A stretch of DNA of 64,000 nt from Pseudomonas coleopterorum. Lineage in GTDB: Bacteria; Pseudomonadota; Gammaproteobacteria; Pseudomonadales; Pseudomonadaceae. Every line of letters starts with the position of its first letter. Within the stretch, counting starts at the first letter, position 1. The notes under the pieces are model-generated. The model did no database searches. It saw only the letters and a program-made list of their open reading frames with translations, and had not been told where the DNA came from. The position numbers and the translations under genes are program-made. Shown piece by piece: positions 54,493 to 63,558 of the stretch. The DNA lies in the NCBI RefSeq assembly GCF_900105555.1, contig NZ_FNTZ01000001.1, positions 930,001 through 994,000 of the forward strand, given 5' to 3'.

Positions 54493-55602
54493 TCAAGCCA
54501 CGTTCAAGTGCAGGTACAGGTGATTGTCCCAGAGCCCCGACGGCAGTTGCAGCGGCGCTCCCACCAGCTGTGGAGCGCGGCAGTCGTAGTAGCGGCAGCG
54601 GCCTTGCCCCGAGGTCACCACGAAACCATCTTCCACGGCACCGACGCCCGCGCAATCGGGCAAGGTGCCGTCGTGCTTCACCGCACCGCTGTCCATGTCC
54701 CAGATGAAGAAACGGTTGGCCCTGGGCGCGGTGAGTGCCACCAGGCGCAGCTCGCTGTGCACTGCGACGCTGGCGGTGTAGTGCCCCATCGACTGCAATT
54801 GTTCCAGCGAAACGGGGAAGGCCTCAAAGGCCTGGCCCGGTCGCTTGACGGCCAGCAGCGGGGCGCTCTCGTGGCTTGGTCCCATGAACTGCTGACAGGC
54901 GAACACGGTGTCGTCGGCACTGATCGCCAGATGCCGCACGCTGTTCATCGGCTGCTCCAGACATTCCTTGCTCAGCAGCGAGCCATCGCGGCGCATCATC
55001 ACCAGGCTCGGCTGCATGGCGTCCAGATTCATCTCGACCCGGCTTTCGGCTTCGGTGCGGATGCCACCGTTGGCCACCACCAGGGTTTCGCCGTCCGTCA
55101 TCCATGACACCTGATGCGGGCCGATACCGTGGGTGGACAACTCGCCGCTGTGCACCAGGCGACCGTCGACGAAGCGATAGACACCCAGCATGCCACGGCC
55201 TGGATCGGTGGTGTCGTTCTCGGTGGCATACAACCATTCGCCGTCCTTGTGAATCACGGCGTGGCCATAGAAGTGCCGGTCAGGGCGCGATTCCAGGGTT
55301 TGCAGCAGCGCCCCATCACGCAAGTCGATCAGGTAACTCTGAGTGCCGGGACGACGCGCGACGAAGAGGGCCACCGGCAAGGTCGGGTGGTCGACGATGT
55401 CATGGCAGCGTTGGCCGACCTGGGTGGCGAACACCTCACGGCCGTCCAGCCGATAACCCACGGCGTAGTGCCCGCCATCGGCATCGTCACGGGCCGACAG
55501 CAACAGTGGTTCACGCTGTGCGTGCCTGGACAGTGTCCAATTGCCCAGAGTCAGGGCCTTGAGCAGCACTTGGGTCAGCTTCTGCGCCGAGCGTGCGATC
55601 AT
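54493..55602 (-). CDS. DUF1513 family beta-propeller protein
   Basis: 369 residues. The repeating blocks of beta-strands ending in Trp/Tyr or Gly-Asp turns suggest a seven-bladed propeller; typical marks are SARDDADGGHYAVGY, RCHDIVDHP, FYGHAVIHKDGEWLYATEND and GIGPHQVSW. DUF1513 is found with imelysin genes. Members I recall have an N-terminal export signal; here the N-terminus (SAQKLTQVLLKALTLGNWTL) is only weakly hydrophobic and lacks twin Arg. Last gene of the imelysin operon; it starts two bases before the imelysin stop. Confidence 0.85.
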   Translation of the reverse strand: MIARSAQKLTQVLLKALTLGNWTLSRHAQREPLLLSARDDADGGHYAVGYRLDGREVFATQVGQRCHDIVDHPTLPVALFVARRPGTQSYLIDLRDGALLQTLESRPDRHFYGHAVIHKDGEWLYATENDTTDPGRGMLGVYRFVDGRLVHSGELSTHGIGPHQVSWMTDGETLVVANGGIRTEAESRVEMNLDAMQPSLVMMRRDGSLLSKECLEQPMNSVRHLAISADDTVFACQQFMGPSHESAPLLAVKRPGQAFEAFPVSLEQLQSMGHYTASVAVHSELRLVALTAPRANRFFIWDMDSGAVKHDGTLPDCAGVGAVEDGFVVTSGQGRCRYYDCRAPQLVGAPLQLPSGLWDNHLYLHLNVA

Positions 55603-55604
55603 CG

Positions 55605-56669
55605 TCAGTCACCGTCGTTGGCATTGAAGCCCAGCTGGATGTTCAGGGCGCGGGCCAACTCGCCTTCGTGCAGGCGGTGGACCACGTTGAGGCTGTCGTA
55701 GAGGGTGTTGAGAAACTGTTTGCCGGCATCGTCGCCAAGCAGGTCGCCCAGGCTGCGCGTGTTGCTGTCGAGCAGCTTCATGGACGTGGCGTAGGCTGCA
55801 TCGATCTTGTCGGCCAAGGCTTTCTGGTCGCTGGGCAGCAGGCCGCGCAGGCCCTTGTTGTCGACGCCGACCCAGACGGTCTGCGCAGCCGCCAGACTGG
55901 CCCGCACGCTGTGTATCGACTGGGCGCTGCGCCAGGCTTCGGCCTGGTAGGGTTGGGCGATGCCCTTGGTGAGGCGGCCCATGGGCGCGCCGAGCTTCTT
56001 CTTCAGGGTGTCGAGTGCGGTGACCTGGGCCCGCAGGACGTCGGCGATGGCCTCGTGAGAATCGGCGTAGCGCTGATTGGGAAACTTGGTCATCTGCGCA
56101 AGCATGCCGTCGGCGCTGTTCCAACTGGCGAGAATCTCTTCAGCCAGGGCTTTCTGGTGCTCGCCGATGGCAGTGAGCAGCGGGCAATAGCGAGCCTTCT
56201 GCGCGGCATCGGCAATTTCCGGCTTGCTGTCGAAAAGGATGTACTCGTACGCCGACAGCCCCTGCACCACCACGCTGGCCTTGGCCAGGCTCTGTGCATC
56301 GATGGGTTGCTCGGCGTTGGCAAGCTGCTCGACCTGGCGCCCGACCAGGTTTTTCTTGTCCGGCCAGAACTGCACCGACCAGGCCTTGTTGCCCTCGGCC
56401 AGCGGGCCGATCAGCAAGGGTTGCAGCTCGGCCCAGGCTTTTTGCGCCTTGAGGAAATCAGCGCGCGCGGCGTCCAGTGGCTGGGAGCCTTGGCAGAACG
56501 CCAGGGCGCTGGCGGCCAGTTGCCGATCGGCTTCTACCCAACGGCTGTAGGTCGGCAGGATGACCTGCTTGGCGATGGCGGCACTGGTGACGGCTTGCTG
56601 GTCTTGGGGCGAGCAGGCGCCCAGTGCCAGGGCGGCGAGGCCGGTGAAGAGCAGCTTGGGACGGAACAT
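55605..56669 (-). CDS. Imelysin-family lipoprotein, without the peptidase His
   Basis: 354 residues. Lipobox LALGAC (Cys19) then an all-helical imelysin fold. The GxHxxE motif typical of imelysin is GLSAYE here, so the His is lost and metal or peptidase chemistry is doubtful. Otherwise it has the ILFDSKPEIADAAQKARYC and AYQAEAWRSAQS helices of the family. Related proteins are periplasmic iron-linked proteins. Third gene of the icmP operon; 25 bases after the DUF1111 gene. Confidence 0.85.
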   Translation of the reverse strand: MFRPKLLFTGLAALALGACSPQDQQAVTSAAIAKQVILPTYSRWVEADRQLAASALAFCQGSQPLDAARADFLKAQKAWAELQPLLIGPLAEGNKAWSVQFWPDKKNLVGRQVEQLANAEQPIDAQSLAKASVVVQGLSAYEYILFDSKPEIADAAQKARYCPLLTAIGEHQKALAEEILASWNSADGMLAQMTKFPNQRYADSHEAIADVLRAQVTALDTLKKKLGAPMGRLTKGIAQPYQAEAWRSAQSIHSVRASLAAAQTVWVGVDNKGLRGLLPSDQKALADKIDAAYATSMKLLDSNTRSLGDLLGDDAGKQFLNTLYDSLNVVHRLHEGELARALNIQLGFNANDGD

Positions 56670-56694
56670 GTAGGCTCCTGAAACGTGTAGTCAT

Positions 56695-58122
56695 CTAGAG
56701 AGAGTTCAAGAACGCCAGCAGCGCAGCGCGCTGCTGGTCGTCGAATTGCAATACCTGCTGTTTCGCCGCTTCGGCCTCACCGCCATGCCACAGCACGGCT
56801 TCGAGCAGGTTGCGCGCACGGCCGTCGTGAAGGAACTGGCTGTGCCCACTGACCGTTTCGCTCAAGCCGATGCCCCACAGCGGCGGCGTCCGCCAGTCCT
56901 GTGCGCCGGCCTTGAACTCGCTGCGTCCGTCGGCAAGGCCGGGGCCCATGTCGTGCAGCAGCAGATCGGTATAGGGGCGAATCGTCTGGTTGCGCAACTC
57001 CGGTTCCGCGGCGTCGCTGGCCGTCGTGTATTGCGCCACATGGCAACCCTGACAGCCAGCCTGGTAGAACAGATTCTTGCCGGCCAGTACCTGCGCAGAG
57101 TCGACGTCGCGGCGCGCCGGTACGCCCAGGTTGCGGGTGTAGAACAGCACCAGGCGCAGAATGTTATCACTGACTTCGGGTTCGCCGCCCGGGCCATTGC
57201 CATTGATCGCCCCACGGCAGGCGGTTTGCGCCGCCGTGCACTCATCGAACGGACGCAGCGAAGTGGTCAGCCCCATGTCGCCGGAGAAGGCATGCACATT
57301 CTGCTGATTCAGGTTGGGCTGCCCGGCTTTCCAGCCGAAGCGGCCGAGCACGGTACGGTTCTGGGCATCGTCCCATACCTGGTTGGGCCGACCCTTGATC
57401 GGGCCGGCGCTCTCGGCCTGGTGGCGGGCATTGGCCAGGATGTCCTGCTCGCTGATCGCTTCGAGCAGGCCCAGACCGATCATCGGTGGCGCGATCCGCG
57501 CGGATAAGCGTGTATCGGGATGCAGGTCGCCGTAGCCCAGTTGGCTGATCTGCAGCTGCGGCTTGCGCAGTTCGATCTGCGTACCGTCCTTGAAGCGCAC
57601 CGGCACGCTCTGGTAGGTCACCCGCACCTTGCCTTCAGGGGCATGACCGGGGATGGCCATGTCCTGCAATTGCGTGCCATAGACCGGTTCGGGCACCACG
57701 CCCAGGCGCTCGATCTCGCGCAGGTAGTTCGGGCTGTCGGGCAGCGACAGGCGTACCAGCATCGACACGGCACTCAGCGCGTCGTCCTCGGGCGGGTGGC
57801 CGCGACCGTCCTTGATGTGGCAGTTCTGGCAGGCATTGGTGTTGAACAGCGGCCCCAGGCCGTCGCGCGCGGTGGTGGTGGATGGCGCGATGACCCACGG
57901 GCTGCGGAAGAAACTGTTGCCCACGCTGAAATCCAGGCGCCGGACCGGTGACAGATTGGCCGAAGGCATGGAGTAGGCATTGACGTCGAATTTGCGCACC
58001 GTGGCCTGGCCTGCGCTGTTCGCTTCGCCAGGTTCGGCCTGGGTGAAGCGCGGGGCGTCGTCGCACCCGCCCAGGCTGCAGGCCAGAAGCAGAGAGACGA
58101 AGCAGGGCAGGGCTGTGCGCAT
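56695..58122 (-). CDS. Di-heme cytochrome c family protein (DUF1111)
   Basis: 475 residues with a lipobox (SLGGC, Cys20), then two c-type heme motifs: CQNCH (98-102) and CQGCH (357-361). DUF1111 proteins resemble MauG-like/thiol oxidoreductase di-heme proteins, and the conserved RSPWVIAP, DGLGPLFNTNAC and SQFLHDGRAR parts are here. Start 58122 is chosen for the signal peptide; the open frame upstream (to 58386) is not coding. Second gene of the operon, after a 160-base structured spacer. Confidence 0.88.
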   Translation of the reverse strand: MRTALPCFVSLLLACSLGGCDDAPRFTQAEPGEANSAGQATVRKFDVNAYSMPSANLSPVRRLDFSVGNSFFRSPWVIAPSTTTARDGLGPLFNTNACQNCHIKDGRGHPPEDDALSAVSMLVRLSLPDSPNYLREIERLGVVPEPVYGTQLQDMAIPGHAPEGKVRVTYQSVPVRFKDGTQIELRKPQLQISQLGYGDLHPDTRLSARIAPPMIGLGLLEAISEQDILANARHQAESAGPIKGRPNQVWDDAQNRTVLGRFGWKAGQPNLNQQNVHAFSGDMGLTTSLRPFDECTAAQTACRGAINGNGPGGEPEVSDNILRLVLFYTRNLGVPARRDVDSAQVLAGKNLFYQAGCQGCHVAQYTTASDAAEPELRNQTIRPYTDLLLHDMGPGLADGRSEFKAGAQDWRTPPLWGIGLSETVSGHSQFLHDGRARNLLEAVLWHGGEAEAAKQQVLQFDDQQRAALLAFLNSL

Positions 58123-58169
58123 GGTCTGGAAGCTGTGGGAATCGGTTGAAAGTTTGGCGATGGGGCTGT

Positions 58170-58276
58170 GAAAGCCTGGCGGGCAGCGGACTCGCCGCCC
58201 GCTTCGCCTGTACGGGCTTTCGAGCCTTGGGTGAACGGGCTGCACCGGACGCGCGAGTGCCTGTCGGTGCAGCCCG
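58170..58276 (-). other. Two tandem hairpins between icmP and the DUF1111 gene
   Basis: Hairpin A: CGGGCTGCACCG (58236-58247) with CGGTGCAGCCCG (58265-58276), a perfect 12-bp stem with a 17-base loop, right after the icmP stop. Hairpin B: GAAAGCC (58170-58176) with GGCTTTC (58215-58221), enclosing GCGGGC (58179-58184) with GCCCGC (58197-58202). Neither is followed by a T-run on the minus strand. Confidence 0.7.
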
Positions 58277-58282
58277 GATCGA

Positions 58283-59632
58283 TCAGAACTCGTGGTCGGC
58301 GGTGTCCGGGTTGAGATCGGTGATCCCCAGTTTGCCGGCGGCCTGCTCGATAGCGCCGGTCTGCTTGACCAGGGCGGCGATGGCATCGCGCACCACTTGC
58401 TGGCCGGCGGCGTTATCGCTGCTGATCAGCTGATCGAAGTGCTCGCCCTTGTTGGCGCGGTCGACGATGGCCTGCATCTTGGCTTCGGTGTCGGCCAGGT
58501 CGGCCTTCAACGCGGTATCGGTGGCCGGGTCGGCCTTGGCCACCAGCGAGGACAGGCTTGCACCGGTCAGCTTGGTGCCGTCGGTACGGGTGTACTCGCC
58601 CAGGTAGACGTTGCGGATACCCTTGGCGTTGTAGAACGCCGAGTTGTGCGTGTTGTCGCTGAAGCAGTCGTGCTCGTCTTCCGGCGAGTTGGCTTCCAGG
58701 GCGACCTTCATGCGCTCGCCGGCCAATTCGCCGAGGGACAGGCTGCCCATGCCGAAGAGCATCTTGCGCAGGCCGCTGTCGACCGGCTCGCCCACCAGGG
58801 TGGCGCGGTAGTTATCGGCGACGTTGGGTTTCCAGTTGGCGAGCATCTCTTCGAGGTCGCTGACCAGCAGGTCGGTGACGGCCTTGAGGTAGGCACGACG
58901 ACGGTCGTTATGGCCACCGGTGGCACCGGCGCCTTCCAGGTAGTCAGACGCTGGACGGTTGCCGGCGCCTGGGCCGGTGCCGTTGAGGTCCTGGCCCCAG
59001 AGCAGGAACTCGATGGCGTGGTAACCGGTAGCGACGTTGGCTTCCGAACCACCGAGTTCGTTCAGGCTGGCGAGCTTCTCGGGGGTGATGTCGCTGACGT
59101 CGACCTTGTCTTCACCGACCTGGATGATTTTGTTGGCGATGATGTTGGCGGTAGCGCCGGGGTTGCCCAGGGCGTGCTCGTAGCTCTTGTCGGTGTAGTC
59201 GATCAGGCCTTCGTCCAGGGGCCAGGCGTTGACCTGACCTTCCCAGTCGTCGATCAAGGTATTGCCGAAGCGAAAGGTTTCGGTCTGCAGGTACGAAGGG
59301 CGCGAGGCAACCCAGGCGTCGCGGGCAGCTTTGAGCGTGGAGTCGCTGGGCGCGGCAAGGAAGGCGTCGACGGCTTTCTGCAATGCCTGAGCGGTGGTCA
59401 GAGCATCTTCGAACGTGGCGTGCACGATGTCGGCGTAGTGGGCGACCACGGCCTTGGCCGCAGCTTCGTCGAGGGTGCCGGAAGCCGTAGGCACCGCCGC
59501 CGGGGCCGCCGGCGCGGAGGCAGCCGGGGCTGGGGTCTGGGCGGTGGTGGTTTGCTTGTCCTTGCTGTCGCAGCCGGCAAGAGCGATGGCGATGGCCAGC
59601 AGACTGGCGGTGGCCAGGGGCGTACGAATCAT
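58283..59632 (-). CDS. icmP: Imelysin-family lipoprotein IcmP
   Basis: 449 residues. Lipobox ALAGC (Cys21), then an Ala/Pro/Thr-rich linker to about residue 55, then the imelysin domain with GYHAIEFLLWGQDLN, i.e. the GxHxxE motif with His205 and Glu208. Named after the P. aeruginosa insulin-cleaving outer-membrane protein; the peptidase M75 status of the family is debated, and related proteins bind iron. ATG 59632 gives the signal peptide; the TTG at 59650 does not. First gene of the four-gene operon with its own promoter. Confidence 0.9.
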   Translation of the reverse strand: MIRTPLATASLLAIAIALAGCDSKDKQTTTAQTPAPAASAPAAPAAVPTASGTLDEAAAKAVVAHYADIVHATFEDALTTAQALQKAVDAFLAAPSDSTLKAARDAWVASRPSYLQTETFRFGNTLIDDWEGQVNAWPLDEGLIDYTDKSYEHALGNPGATANIIANKIIQVGEDKVDVSDITPEKLASLNELGGSEANVATGYHAIEFLLWGQDLNGTGPGAGNRPASDYLEGAGATGGHNDRRRAYLKAVTDLLVSDLEEMLANWKPNVADNYRATLVGEPVDSGLRKMLFGMGSLSLGELAGERMKVALEANSPEDEHDCFSDNTHNSAFYNAKGIRNVYLGEYTRTDGTKLTGASLSSLVAKADPATDTALKADLADTEAKMQAIVDRANKGEHFDQLISSDNAAGQQVVRDAIAALVKQTGAIEQAAGKLGITDLNPDTADHEF

Positions 59633-59691
59633 GGCGAAATCCTGCGTCAAGAGTGGCGAGCGGGCGCGCGGAGGGCGCGCAAAACTGCGCC

Positions 59692-59721
59692 ATAATGCGA
59701 AAGATATGCATTTTCTGTAAA
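59692..59721 (-). promoter_or_regulatory. Promoter of the icmP operon with a candidate Fur box
   Basis: Read on the minus strand: TTTACA (59721-59716), 18 bases, CATTAT (59697-59692). The spacer plus the first base of the -10 (59697-59715) reads GAAAATGCATATCTTTCGC, which agrees with 12 of 19 bases of the Fur consensus. Overlap with the promoter is the usual place for Fur repression. Confidence 0.5.
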
Positions 59722-59759
59722 GGGCTAATGTGAAAAAAGCTTCAGGCTGACGCGTTGCG

Positions 59760-61829
59760 CTAACTCTGCGACGGTGTCGAGGTGAGGTGGGTACGGCTGC
59801 GCTCCGATTGCTTGAGCAGGGCCGTCAACTCACGGGCCGCCAGCGGCTTGCTGTAGAGGTAGCCCTGACCCTCGTGGCAGCCCTGGGCGACGATGTACGC
59901 CTCCTGCTCCAGCGTTTCGACACCTTCGGCGATGACCTGCATGTTCAAACTCTTGCCCAGTTGGATGATGGCCCGCACGATGGTCGCGTCATCCTCGTCG
60001 CTGAGCACGTCCTGGACGAAACTCTTGTCGATCTTGATCTTGTCCAGAGGCAGCGACTTCAGGTAACTGAGCGATGAATAGCCGGTGCCGAAGTCGTCGA
60101 TGGCAATCAGCGCGCCCGAGCGGCGCAGGCTCAGCAGGTGCTGCGCGGCCGTGCTGATGTCCTCCATCAGGCCGGTTTCGGTCACCTCCAGCTCCAGGCT
60201 GCGCGGCGGCAGGCGATACATTTGCAGGATGTTGCTGACGACGCGGGGCAGTTCGTTGTGGTGCAACTGCACCGTGGACAGGTTGACTGCCATGCGCAGG
60301 CCGATGAAGCCCTGGTCATGCCACTCGCGCAACTGGCTGCAGGCCTGATTGAGGACCCATTCGCCGATGGCGATGATGCTGCGGTTCTGCTCGGCCAGGG
60401 GGATGAACTGATCGGGGGGAACCAGGCCGTGTTCCGGGTGCTGCCAGCGCAGCAGCGCCTCGACGCCGACGATACGGTGGTCGCGGTAGCTGATCTGCGG
60501 CTGGTAGACCAGGTGCAGTTGATTGCGCGCCAGTGCCTCGCGCAGGTCCTTTTCCAGCTCGCGGCGTCGGCGCATCTCGGTGTCGACGCTGGCGATGTAG
60601 AACTGGTAGCGGTTGCGCGAACGGACCTTGGCCAGGGTCATGGTCTGCTCGGCTTTCTGCAGCAGCTTCTCGGTACTGTCGCCGTCTTCGGGAAACAGGG
60701 TGATGCCGATGGTGGCGCGCAGGCGGATCGAATGCTCGTCGAGCGCGAAAGGGGCATCGAGGTCGTCGAGAATGCGCTGCGCCAGCTCCGCAGCCTTGTA
60801 GGGCTGTTCGATGTCCGCCTGAACCAGCGCGAACTGGTCGCCGCCCAGGCGTGCCAGGTTGCCGAACCTGCCGCTGTGGGCCCGCAGGCGGTCGGCCAGG
60901 GCGCGCAGCAGGAGGTCGCCCGTCTGGTAGCCGAACTGCTCGTTGATGCCCTTGAAGTCATCCAGGCCGACGCACAACACCGCGACCCGACGCTGCAGGC
61001 GATGGGCGTCAAGCAGGACCTTGTCCAGTTGTTGCTGCAGCTGCACGCGATTGGCCAGGCCGGTCAGCACGTCGTGCTGGGCCATGTGCAGCATGGTGTC
61101 TTCGGCTTCGTGGCGAAGTTGGGTGTTGCGCTCGATGGACGCCAGGAGCTGGTTGGCCGTGTTGACCCACAGGCCCAGCTCATTGTGCTCATGACCGCGT
61201 GGCAACGGCAGTTGGTATTCACCGGGCCGGTCGGGATTGATCTGCAGCAGGTGTTCGATGATTCGTGACAGCGGCTTGGTCAGCAGCCAGTGATAGATCA
61301 GGTACAGCAACAGGCCCAGGGCCAGGGCGCGCAAGGTGCCGGAAATGAAGATGATCACCGAGCTGACGATGAAGTCCTCGCCATAGGTGGCGGTGTCCAG
61401 GGTGATGTGCAGGTCGCCGTAGTATTCGCTGAAGGGTCCGCGACCGACCAGGCGTGTGCTGAAGCTGCGCTCCTGGCCCAGGATGCGATCGGTCAGCCAG
61501 CGGCTGCTCAAGCTCTGCAGTGGGCGCGAGCGTTCGGCCAGCATGGCTTCGTTGGGGTGGCCGATGGACGCCTGGCGCACTGCCTCATCCTGAAACAGCC
61601 CTTCGATCACCTGCATGCCCATTTCCCGGTCCAGGCTGTAGAGCGCCTGGGTCGAAGGGTCGCGGAACATGGCCAGGATCCGCTCGGCGTCGGCGGAGAT
61701 GGCCTGGCGGGTCTTGTAGCCATCGAAGACGATCTGCGCACAGCTGAGCACCATGCCCACGACCAGGGCCGACATCAGCACCGCGCGAAGCAACTTGACG
61801 GACAAGCTGTTCCTGACTTCCAGCTTCAA
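59760..61829 (-). CDS. bifA: Cyclic-di-GMP phosphodiesterase BifA
   Basis: Inner-membrane enzyme that lowers c-di-GMP and so inversely controls biofilm and swarming. Two transmembrane helices (about 13-35 and 160-185) around a periplasmic domain; GGDEF domain with the degenerate site GGDQF; EAL domain with intact VGVEALLRW, DDFGTGYSSL and KIDKSFV motifs. The TTG at 61829 is chosen: AAGGA lies seven bases upstream and the N-terminus LKLEVRNSLSVKLLRA then matches the family (689 residues, about the P. aeruginosa length). ATG 61859 would add ten residues without an RBS. Located just before sodB, as in P. aeruginosa. Confidence 0.92.
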   Translation of the reverse strand: MKLEVRNSLSVKLLRAVLMSALVVGMVLSCAQIVFDGYKTRQAISADAERILAMFRDPSTQALYSLDREMGMQVIEGLFQDEAVRQASIGHPNEAMLAERSRPLQSLSSRWLTDRILGQERSFSTRLVGRGPFSEYYGDLHITLDTATYGEDFIVSSVIIFISGTLRALALGLLLYLIYHWLLTKPLSRIIEHLLQINPDRPGEYQLPLPRGHEHNELGLWVNTANQLLASIERNTQLRHEAEDTMLHMAQHDVLTGLANRVQLQQQLDKVLLDAHRLQRRVAVLCVGLDDFKGINEQFGYQTGDLLLRALADRLRAHSGRFGNLARLGGDQFALVQADIEQPYKAAELAQRILDDLDAPFALDEHSIRLRATIGITLFPEDGDSTEKLLQKAEQTMTLAKVRSRNRYQFYIASVDTEMRRRRELEKDLREALARNQLHLVYQPQISYRDHRIVGVEALLRWQHPEHGLVPPDQFIPLAEQNRSIIAIGEWVLNQACSQLREWHDQGFIGLRMAVNLSTVQLHHNELPRVVSNILQMYRLPPRSLELEVTETGLMEDISTAAQHLLSLRRSGALIAIDDFGTGYSSLSYLKSLPLDKIKIDKSFVQDVLSDEDDATIVRAIIQLGKSLNMQVIAEGVETLEQEAYIVAQGCHEGQGYLYSKPLAARELTALLKQSERSRTHLTSTPSQS

Positions 61830-62042
61830 TGGCAATTCCTTGTGTCGAACGCTTGGCATCAAGATGCCACGAGTATTGGCAACTTACCGTGGGCCGTAAA
61901 GCCACAAATGAACGCGAATCGTACCGATTGTCTCGAATGGCGACAGGCGCGCCAGTGTGTCGGCCGGCCTGGATGCATTCTTGAGCGACAATCTGGCAAC
62001 ACGGTAGACCGGAAGTGCCATCGGCGAATGCAGGCGGGCACA

Positions 62043-62071
62043 AAAAAGCCCGGCACGAAGGCCGGGCTTTT
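62043..62071 (-). terminator. Terminator of sodB
   Basis: AAAAAGCCCGGC...GCCGGGCTTTT. Read on the minus strand it ends in a T-run 16 bases beyond the sodB stop. Confidence 0.88.
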
Positions 62072-62086
62072 CAGAAACGATGTGGC

Positions 62087-62683
62087 TTATGCAGTGAAGG
62101 CGCGGCCTTCGTACTGCTGGGCCACGAAGTCCCAGTTCACCAGGTTCCAGAACGCCTCGACATACTTCGGACGCACGTTGCGGTAGTCGATGTAGTAGGC
62201 GTGTTCCCAGACATCGCAGGTCAGCAGCGGGGTGTCGCCGTTGGTCAGCGGGTTGCCGGCACCGATGGTGCTGGCCAGGGCCAGGGAGCCGTCAGCTTTC
62301 TTCACCAGCCAGCCCCAGCCGGAACCGAAGGTGCCGACCGACGTCTTGGTGAATTCTTCCTTGAACGTGTCGAACGAACCGAACGCGGTGTTGATGGCTT
62401 CGGCCAATGCACCGGTAGGCTGGCCGCCGGCGTTGGGCGCCAGGCAGTTCCAGTAGAAAGTGTGGTTCCAGACCTGGGCGGCGTTGTTGAAGATGCCACC
62501 GGACGACGACTTGACGATTTCTTCGAGGGTCTTGCCTTCGAACTCGGTGCCAGGCACCAGGTTGTTCAGGTTCACGACATAGGTGTTGTGGTGCTTGTCG
62601 TGGTGATACTCCAGGGTTTCCTTGGAGATGTGCGGCTGCAGGGCATCGTGGGCGTAGGGCAGCGGCGGCAATTCGAAAGCCAT
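62087..62683 (-). CDS. sodB: Superoxide dismutase [Fe]
   Basis: Cytoplasmic iron superoxide dismutase, 198 residues. The metal ligands are His27 in [16 protein letters not shown], His74 in [10 protein letters not shown], and Asp and His in [13 protein letters not shown]. The Gln at GSGWGW-region and the AGGQPTG loop favour iron over manganese. ATG 62683 follows AGGAGAATCACC. A TATGAT -10 lies about 100 bases upstream (minus strand) but without a good -35. In pseudomonads sodB is iron-positive through PrrF RNAs; I cannot show the pairing site here. Confidence 0.96.
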   Translation of the reverse strand: MAFELPPLPYAHDALQPHISKETLEYHHDKHHNTYVVNLNNLVPGTEFEGKTLEEIVKSSSGGIFNNAAQVWNHTFYWNCLAPNAGGQPTGALAEAINTAFGSFDTFKEEFTKTSVGTFGSGWGWLVKKADGSLALASTIGAGNPLTNGDTPLLTCDVWEHAYYIDYRNVRPKYVEAFWNLVNWDFVAQQYEGRAFTA

Positions 62684-62869
62684 GGTGATTCTCCTAATCA
62701 GGTCTGTTGCGGTTTGCGCACGGCCGATCACGGGCGGCCTGAGAAACGTCGGCGAGTTTTTACTCTTTGCGACGCAGTGCCGGATCATAGCATCGGCATG
62801 GGGCCTTAACCACGCAACAACTGTGTGGGATAGAGGTTCCAGAGCCTTTGCCTGGCCAGACTGACGGTT

Positions 62870-63469
62870 TCAGGTGAACACCAGTTGCGCCGCGACCGCG
62901 AACATCATCACCGCCACCATCAGGTCGAGCAGGCGCCAGGTGGTGGGGCGTGCCAACCAGGGGGCGAGCCAGGCCGCAGCCAGGGCCAGGCCGAAGAACC
63001 ACACCAGCGACGCACTGGTGGCGCCGGCCACATAGGCCGCGGGTACGCTTTGCTGGGCGCCCAGTGAGCCGATCAACAGCACCGTGTCCAGGTACACATG
63101 GGGATTGAGCAGGGTCACCGCCAACGCACTCAGCAGCACTGCCTTGCGCGAGCGCAGCCCGGTATTGTCGGCCCGTTCCAGGCTCTGCCGCGAGCAGGCA
63201 CGGCGCAACGCCTGGGCGCCGTACCAGAGCAGGAACAGGGCGCCGCCCCAGCGCGCCACCGCCAGCAACGTCGGATTGTGCGCCAGCAGCGTGGCCAGGC
63301 CGAACACGCCGGCGGCCACCAGCAGCGCGTCACAGGTCACACACAGCAGGGCTACGGGCAGGTGATGCTCGCGGCGCAAGCTCTGCGCCAGAACGAACGC
63401 ATTCTGCGTGCCGATCGCCATGATCAGGCCGAACGAAACCAGCAAACCATTCAGGTAACTCTGCCACAT
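62870..63469 (-). CDS. argO: LysE/ArgO-family amino acid exporter
   Basis: 199 residues, six transmembrane helices. Marks of the family: MWQSYLNGLLVSFGLIMAIG then TQNAFVLAQSLRREH, the conserved Asp in CVTCDALLV, TLLNPHVYLDTVLLIGSLG, and a C-terminal helix. ArgO exports arginine (and related basic amino acids). It is divergent from an ArgP-like regulator, the usual LysE-LysG arrangement, which supports control by that protein. The ATG at 63469 follows AGGGAGAAACACC; the long open frame upstream crosses the argP promoter region and is not used. Confidence 0.9.
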   Translation of the reverse strand: MWQSYLNGLLVSFGLIMAIGTQNAFVLAQSLRREHHLPVALLCVTCDALLVAAGVFGLATLLAHNPTLLAVARWGGALFLLWYGAQALRRACSRQSLERADNTGLRSRKAVLLSALAVTLLNPHVYLDTVLLIGSLGAQQSVPAAYVAGATSASLVWFFGLALAAAWLAPWLARPTTWRLLDLMVAVMMFAVAAQLVFT

Positions 63470-63558
63470 CGGTGTTTCTCCCTTTAGAAGCTGGCCATTG
63501 TGAGGACTGGCGCGGTATAAGAAAAACCAATAGTGCTGATCACTCATTAGGGAAACTG

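Noticed and set aside
63498..63521. TTGTGA/TATAAG as an argP promoter
   Set aside because: The spacer is only 12 bases.
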